This document shows positions 34,249-38,644 of a stretch of 38,644 nucleotides of DNA, one piece after another. The position numbers were made by a program, and so were the translations under genes. The notes beneath the pieces are model-generated. The model was not told the DNA's origin and did no database searches. It saw nothing but the letters and a program-made list of their open reading frames with translations. The DNA is from Acidimicrobiia bacterium (lineage in GTDB: Bacteria > Actinomycetota > Acidimicrobiia > IMCC26256 > JAGNEX01), in assembly GCA_018003035.1 (NCBI GenBank), contig JAGNEX010000005.1, positions 78,634 to 117,277 on the forward strand, written 5' to 3'. Numbering within the stretch: the stretch's first letter is position 1; every line of letters begins with the position of its first letter.

Positions 34249-34948
34249 CCAAAAACGAACCGCGTATGCCATCGTTGCTGTGAACGCGCTGCTGGCCCTG
34301 TCGGCTTGTGGCGGGTCCTCTGGCGTGACCGTTGTGGGCGGCGAAACGACCATGGTCGAAGGCCAAGACGCCTTCGCACCCAACGTCGTCACCGATTCTG
34401 GTGTTCCTCCGACCTTTCTGATCTCACCCGGCCCGCCACCAAGCGGAGGGCAACCGACCGAAGACGGGGTCACAGATGAGTCGCTTGTGCGGAACCAACC
34501 GGGCGGCCAGATCGTTTCGGGGTTCGACGGCTCGTCTCCTGCAACGAACGGTGGGTGGCTCGCCACGCCCAGCAACCCCAGGTCGGCGAACAGCCCCGAA
34601 GTGTGCGCGGCGCTGAAATCGGCACTGAACTTTTCGGAAAGCTTGGGTTCGGCCGACCCGAATGACGCAGAAGCCGTCCGCGGGGTCATGGACGAAGTAA
34701 TCCGTGGCGCGGCAGTCCTCGTCCAGGAACTCTCGGGCACGCCTCAGAGCGATGCGCTGGACCTGCAGAACGCGTTTGTCGGTATCCGGGTTGAGATGCA
34801 GGCGGCCGGTTTTGACCTGGTGGCGCTGCGGGAGTCTCCAAAGATCCAGCGGGTTGAAGAGGCCTTGGAACAAGCCGAAGTATCGGCGGGCAAGTTGGAT
34901 GCCCTCGCTGCCGAGAACTGTCCCGAGTACGCCGCCACCGGTCTGTAG
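34238..34948 (+). CDS. Putative lipoprotein of unknown function
   Basis: A 236-residue protein not recognised beyond its export signal. The signal is lipoprotein-type: basic R-R-N-Q-K-R, hydrophobic A-Y-A-I-V-A-V-N-A-L-L-A and lipobox L-S-A-C (Cys at residue 24 from GTG 34238). After the Cys is a Gly/Pro/Ser-rich spacer to ~120, then a helical domain of ~115 residues (P-E-V-C-A-A-L-K-S-A-L...N-C-P-E-Y), with two Cys that may pair. GTG at 34238 has GGAG nine bases upstream and gives a compact signal; ATG 34196 adds 14 residues and is possible. Confidence 0.65.
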   Translation: MRRNQKRTAYAIVAVNALLALSACGGSSGVTVVGGETTMVEGQDAFAPNVVTDSGVPPTFLISPGPPPSGGQPTEDGVTDESLVRNQPGGQIVSGFDGSSPATNGGWLATPSNPRSANSPEVCAALKSALNFSESLGSADPNDAEAVRGVMDEVIRGAAVLVQELSGTPQSDALDLQNAFVGIRVEMQAAGFDLVALRESPKIQRVEEALEQAEVSAGKLDALAAENCPEYAATGL

Positions 34949-35101
34949 CGGAAGGCACACTCCCAGGGCCCCGACAGGTTCTCAATCGAACCCGCTCATG
35001 CGGGGCAGCGATGGTAACGGCCGCCCTGCAGGGAAAGGCGACCGTTCACTGGTGCATCGGACCGACACCTCGACCGCGATCGGGCCGACGACCACCGCTC
35101 G

Positions 35102-35836
35102 TTAGGCCGACGTTCCGACGGGGCTGAGTACCGGCATGTTTCGTTCGAAAGTCCCTTGGTGCGAGTCGGCCGACTCCACCGGGTCCGGCCCCTTCTTGTA
35201 TGCCCGCTTGAGTCCCATCACCGCGCCTACGGCCATCCACGTGGCAACGAGGTTGATAGTGAAGTGGAGCCAAACCCTGTACGTGCCGGCAAAGCTCGAG
35301 GTTAGGTCGAGGAAGCCGAACATGGTGGAGAGCCCGAACGGCTTGCCGAAGAACCACACCGAAGCCGTCAGCGACACGTGCTCGAGGACGTGAAAAAACT
35401 GCACGATCGTGGCGTTGCGGAGGCGACGGCTCGACGCCCATGGAACGAACCGAAAAGCGCAGACCATCGACGCCCAGAGCGCTCCCAGGAAGATCGTGTT
35501 GCCCATGAGGTGCAGCAACTCGACACCGATCGCCCCACCTTTCGCGCCGGGGACGATCGCGCAAAAGAACTTCAGACCGCCCGCCGCGGCGCCCGCCCAA
35601 GGGGTGAGCCACGGCTTCTCCGCCGGATTGAGCACCCAGTAACCGAGTTGAGCACTGTGTTCGATCGAGTGGACGACTTGGAACACCAAACCAGCGACCG
35701 CCACCATGAGAAAGGCGCGATCACGGCGCCGACTGAACGCTGCATGCCCCTTCAAGAGTCCACCCACCACGAGGGCGAGCGACACGGCGACAACGGCCGC
35801 TGCGAATATCTGCATGGGGCTCCCATAGGAACTCAC
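35102..35836 (-). CDS. Polytopic membrane protein with paired histidines, function unknown
   Basis: A 244-residue protein with six or seven hydrophobic segments and a charged tail. Histidines sit inside or beside the helices as H-S-I-E-H, E-L-L-H-L-M-G-N, F-F-H-V-L-E-H-V and W-L-H-F-T-I-N. This pattern suggests metal or heme binding, or a membrane oxidase or hydroxylase, but the family is not recognised. Start: GTG at 35836 has AGGAGG six bases upstream, so the 23-residue extension to 35905 is dropped. It is downstream of dinG on the same strand, 130 bp apart, with no strong terminator between. Confidence 0.75.
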   Translation of the reverse strand: MSSYGSPMQIFAAAVVAVSLALVVGGLLKGHAAFSRRRDRAFLMVAVAGLVFQVVHSIEHSAQLGYWVLNPAEKPWLTPWAGAAAGGLKFFCAIVPGAKGGAIGVELLHLMGNTIFLGALWASMVCAFRFVPWASSRRLRNATIVQFFHVLEHVSLTASVWFFGKPFGLSTMFGFLDLTSSFAGTYRVWLHFTINLVATWMAVGAVMGLKRAYKKGPDPVESADSHQGTFERNMPVLSPVGTSA

Positions 35837-35966
35837 GACTACCTCCTGGTGCCGCCAAAGGCGTCCGGTTGCTGCACGAATGTTGCGTTCGCGCACTCGG
35901 ATCAACCATCGGCAAGCACCCTCAGAGGACTAAAGAAATATTCTGCGCCACCTCAATAATTGGTCG

Positions 35967-38024
35967 TTACTGGGCCACGATCCGCTCAAGGAAGGCGACA
36001 GCTTCTGCCCGATCCTTGGTGCGGCGGAAGGGCGGCATCGATCGCACCAACACCGACCCATAGCGCTTGGTTGCGATACGACGATCGAGTATCGCCACGA
36101 CACCGCGATCGGTGGTGTGTCGGATCAGACGTCCCACGCCTTGGGCGAGCATCGTCGCGGCGTCAGGAATGTCGACGGCGCGGAATGGATCCATCCGGCG
36201 GGCGAGCGCTTCCTCGCGGCGAGCAGCGACTAGCGGCTCGTCGGGCCGCGGAAAAGGGATCTTGTCGACCAACAGCAAGCTCAACGAACGGCCAGGAATG
36301 TCCACTCCTTGCCAGAAACTGGCGGTCGCGAACAACACCGAGGTTTCGTCGTCCCGGAAAGTATCCAGCAGACGTTGCGGGGAACCCTCGCCCTGACGCA
36401 ACACGGTGACGCCCTTCAGGCGGTCGGTCAGGGAGTCGGCCGAATCGTTGAGCGCCTTCCACGACGTGAACAACGCGAGAGCGCGTCCCCCCGACGCTTT
36501 GATCAGCGTGGCCATCTCATCCACTGCCGCCTCGCGGTAGCCCGCAGCCGACGGTTCGGGCAGATGGACTGCGCAGTAGAGCAAGCCATTCGACGGGTAG
36601 TCAAAGGGACTCGGGACCACCGCCGTCAACGCCGACGTCGCGTCGAGGTCGTCGACGAGTTCGGACACAGGCCCGTCCTCACCACCTTGTTGTGCGCGCC
36701 GTCCGTCCCCAGCGTCGTCACCTTCTTCGCTCGAGGTATGCGGCGCTTGGGCGGGCCGCGGCACAGAACCTTGAGAGCCGTCGTTGGATGATTCCCGACG
36801 GGGGGTCAACCCAACGCTGTGCGCAAAAACGCCGAAACGACCTCCGATCGATAAGGTCGCACTGGTCAGGATCACACTGTGCCGTTCGTAGCAATGCGTC
36901 GTGAGCAGAGGTCCGACGTCGAGGGGCACACGCCGAAGGCGCGGCGCCTGACCTGCGGGTTCAACCCAACAGACATCACCCGCCAGACTGGCGCGCAACG
37001 CCTGAAGATCGTCACGAAGCGCGGTGGCCAGGTTGGAGACCCTCAGCCGCTCGGTCTGTGCGGCATCGGGCAACTGTGGCAGCGCCTTTAACAGACCCCA
37101 GGCCTCTGCAATCGATGCGTCCGCCCCATCGATCTCGTTCGCAAGGTCTTCCGGCAAGCTCGTCAAACGCTGACCAACCAGTTCGTCGAGGGCCGCTCCC
37201 AACGAAGTCGCCGAGGACTCCAGACTGCTTGGAACATCGGTCAGGATCGACCCCATCGCCCTGGCGAGCGAACTGATGCGTCCCTCAGTCAACTCAAGCC
37301 CAGCAACCTGCTGCAGCGTGGGTGCCAGCCGGTGAGCCTCGTCGACGACAAGAACTTCATGTTCAGGAACGGTTATGTCCAGCCCGTGACGTTCACGCAG
37401 CACCACGTTTAGGCCGTAGACGTGCAGGTTGGTCACGACGATGTCGGCGTCCATCGCCCGCCGCTTCGCCTTCTCGGCAAAACAGTCATCGCCGACGTTG
37501 CATCGGCTGGCACCGGGGCATTCACGGGCACTAACCGAGAAACCCGCCCACTGGCGATCATCGAGTGGGGCATCGGAACGGTCCCCCGTCTCGGTGCTGT
37601 CCCGCCAGTCTTCAAGCTTGGACCACGTCGACGAGTTCAGCCCTGCGGCCGTGCCGTCGAGCGAGAGCTGCGCGGACTCCTGCTGTTGCTGGTATCGGGC
37701 CAAACACAGATAGTTGGAACGCCCCTTGAGCAGAGCCGCGTCGACGGGACGGTTTAGCCCTTTGGCCAACAGCGGGATGTCCCGCTGCAGCACCTGATCT
37801 TGCAGCGCTTTCGTGGCAGTTGCGACCACGGTTCGCTTGCCGCAGTCCACCGCAGGCAGCAGGTAGGCAAGCGACTTGCCCGTGCCCGTACCCGCTTCGA
37901 TGATGGCATGGTCATTCTGGGCGATCGCTTGTTCCACCAGCTGAGCCATCCGCCGCTGGCCGGGACGCACTTCACCGCCACTCAGTTTTGCGATGACATC
38001 GTCGAGGAGTTGGTCGATCGGCAC
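35967..38024 (-). CDS. dinG: DinG/XPD-type ATP-dependent DNA helicase
   Basis: A 685-residue superfamily-2 helicase. Walker A is E-A-G-T-G-T-G-K-S (~43-51) and the Walker B box is V-V-D-E-A-H. Between them lie the Cys ligands of a 4Fe-4S cluster: Y-L-C-L-A-R-Y, then E-C-P-G-A-S-R-C-N-V-G-D-D-C. The second motor domain has S-A-T-L-S-I-G and the Q-G-V-G-R-L-I-R-H motif VI. These enzymes unwind DNA 5'-3' and R-loops in repair. A Ser/Asp/Gly-rich insert of ~55 residues follows the T-S-A-T-L motif. GTG at 38024: TAGCCT is seven bases upstream, a leaderless-like layout. No LexA-type box is seen. Confidence 0.93.
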   Translation of the reverse strand: MPIDQLLDDVIAKLSGGEVRPGQRRMAQLVEQAIAQNDHAIIEAGTGTGKSLAYLLPAVDCGKRTVVATATKALQDQVLQRDIPLLAKGLNRPVDAALLKGRSNYLCLARYQQQQESAQLSLDGTAAGLNSSTWSKLEDWRDSTETGDRSDAPLDDRQWAGFSVSARECPGASRCNVGDDCFAEKAKRRAMDADIVVTNLHVYGLNVVLRERHGLDITVPEHEVLVVDEAHRLAPTLQQVAGLELTEGRISSLARAMGSILTDVPSSLESSATSLGAALDELVGQRLTSLPEDLANEIDGADASIAEAWGLLKALPQLPDAAQTERLRVSNLATALRDDLQALRASLAGDVCWVEPAGQAPRLRRVPLDVGPLLTTHCYERHSVILTSATLSIGGRFGVFAHSVGLTPRRESSNDGSQGSVPRPAQAPHTSSEEGDDAGDGRRAQQGGEDGPVSELVDDLDATSALTAVVPSPFDYPSNGLLYCAVHLPEPSAAGYREAAVDEMATLIKASGGRALALFTSWKALNDSADSLTDRLKGVTVLRQGEGSPQRLLDTFRDDETSVLFATASFWQGVDIPGRSLSLLLVDKIPFPRPDEPLVAARREEALARRMDPFRAVDIPDAATMLAQGVGRLIRHTTDRGVVAILDRRIATKRYGSVLVRSMPPFRRTKDRAEAVAFLERIVAQ

Positions 38025-38031
38025 GGCGGTC

Positions 38032-38037
38032 AGGCTA
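38032..38037 (-). promoter_or_regulatory. Candidate -10 box (TAGCCT) of dinG
   Basis: TAGCCT on the minus strand is seven bases before the dinG GTG, matching the window's leaderless pattern. Confidence 0.4.
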
Positions 38038-38051
38038 ACCAGCGCGCTCTA

Positions 38052-38065
38052 AGAGTCATGACTCT
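38052..38065. promoter_or_regulatory. 14-bp perfect palindrome between dinG and the J-domain gene
   Basis: AGAGTCATGACTCT is fully self-complementary and lies 27 bases upstream of the dinG start, overlapping where a -35 element would be. It is a candidate operator for dinG and perhaps the divergent gene. Confidence 0.4.
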
Positions 38066-38189
38066 GCGGATCGATACCCCGAGCGCTTTGGGGCGTTCCA
38101 CCGCGGCGCTGCGGGCCCATCTAGGCGGGTGACCTGCCCGTGCGCTAACCCGATAGGTCGACCCATCGCCGCCGTGACATGCTGACGTT

Positions 38190-38644
38190 GTGCCTACGCT
38201 GTACGAAATTCTCGGCTGCAAACCGACGGATTCCTCCGAGGATCTTCGGCGCGCATACAGGGCGCTGCTCCGCAAGTATCACCCGGATTCGGCCCCCAAC
38301 CAGACGGTGCCACAGAACGAATCCGACCGCCCGTCAGAGACCCAGGACGGAGCGACAGGGTCATCGCGGGACGCACCTCCGCCTTCAGCGCCGGCCGCCT
38401 CAGATGAGGCTCGGGCAAGCGACCGAGGCACAGGTGCGGGTCGATCGGCCACGGAAAGTCAGGCCTGGTCAAAGGCCGGTTCGACGGGCAATGCAGGCGG
38501 AGATGCGGCCCAACTGAACGCCGTAAGAGAGGCCTGGCAGGTCCTGGGGGATCCTCACAAGCGCCGCGACTACGACCGCTCATTGGCCCAAAAGGCCGCG
38601 GGCAAGGTGCCTAGCGCCGGTTTTCGAGTGGCTCCCCCGGCCAA
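38190..38644 (+). CDS. J-domain protein, J domain interrupted by an insert, 3' truncated
   Basis: The frame runs open off the right edge, 151 codons visible. The J domain begins at once: Y-E-I-L-G-C-K-P-T-D-S-S-E-D-L-R-R-A-Y-R-A-L-L, then the H-P-D motif (31-33) that stimulates Hsp70. A low-complexity segment (~38-106, rich in Ser, Gly, Ala, Asp) follows before the last helix resumes as A-V-R-E-A-W-Q-V-L-G-D-P-H-K-R-R-D-Y-D-R (111-130). Normally these parts are separated by only a few residues. GTG at 38190 is chosen from the start of the J fold; no clear ribosome site or strong -10 is seen. What lies beyond cannot be told. Confidence 0.85.
   Translation, partial: MPTLYEILGCKPTDSSEDLRRAYRALLRKYHPDSAPNQTVPQNESDRPSETQDGATGSSRDAPPPSAPAASDEARASDRGTGAGRSATESQAWSKAGSTGNAGGDAAQLNAVREAWQVLGDPHKRRDYDRSLAQKAAGKVPSAGFRVAPPA

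Overview
The window is high-GC and densely coded. It looks like the chromosome of an actinobacterium, most likely class Acidimicrobiia (inferred, not searched). Supporting markers are two WhiB-type Fe-S proteins, a TIGR03085 mycothiol-type protein, a luciferase-like F420-type oxidoreductase, a DUF2342 protein, UPF0182 and a PDZ/Lon-like YlbL protease, a sufB-sufD-Rieske-sufC cluster and a menaquinone-type (type B) succinate dehydrogenase. I see no rRNA, tRNA, CRISPR array, transposase, integrase or phage cassette. No gene-free stretch exceeds 300 bases. About six genes appear to start on leaderless transcripts (TANNNT, then 6-9 nt, then ATG/GTG); most others have a clear Shine-Dalgarno sequence.

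Layout. 1-541: end of an L,D-transpeptidase, then a hairpin terminator. 614-5257 (minus): TIGR03085 gene and the Suf iron-sulfur assembly operon, with no SufR, SufS or SufU in view. The sufB leader carries several inverted repeats and the sufB-sufD gap holds two hairpins. 5404-14309 (minus): UPF0182 membrane protein, a 1468-residue DivIVA-like/acidic/Cys-His-tailed protein, and YlbL. The first and last are adjacent in Mycobacterium tuberculosis; the giant gene sits between them here. 14526-18343: HEAT-repeat protein, an MreB-like actin, a small membrane protein, MoaE, and a secreted-type HtrA relative whose catalytic triad is replaced. 18413-24262: an SDR-type epimerase, DUF2342 protein, MFS transporter, an orphan 98-residue protein and a complete HtrA protease.

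24405-27792: WhiB behind an ECF-type promoter, TatA, F420-type oxidoreductase, glutamate formimidoyltransferase and a second WhiB. 27914-30416: overlapping palindromes in front of a GH2-type glycosidase that lacks the usual nucleophile. 30593-34094: sdhCAB. 34186-38644: a lipoprotein with a possible leaderless upstream ORF, a histidine-rich membrane protein, a DinG-type helicase and the start of a J-domain protein whose J domain is interrupted.

The genes are mostly housekeeping: Fe-S assembly feeds SdhB, WhiB, the Rieske protein and DinG, all Fe-S proteins, while the envelope is served by the L,D-transpeptidase, MreB, HtrA, YlbL and TatA. I found no clear defence or mobile system. The most unusual items are the giant DivIVA-like protein, the two apparently catalytically dead enzymes, the split J domain, and the regulatory DNA around whiB and suf genes.
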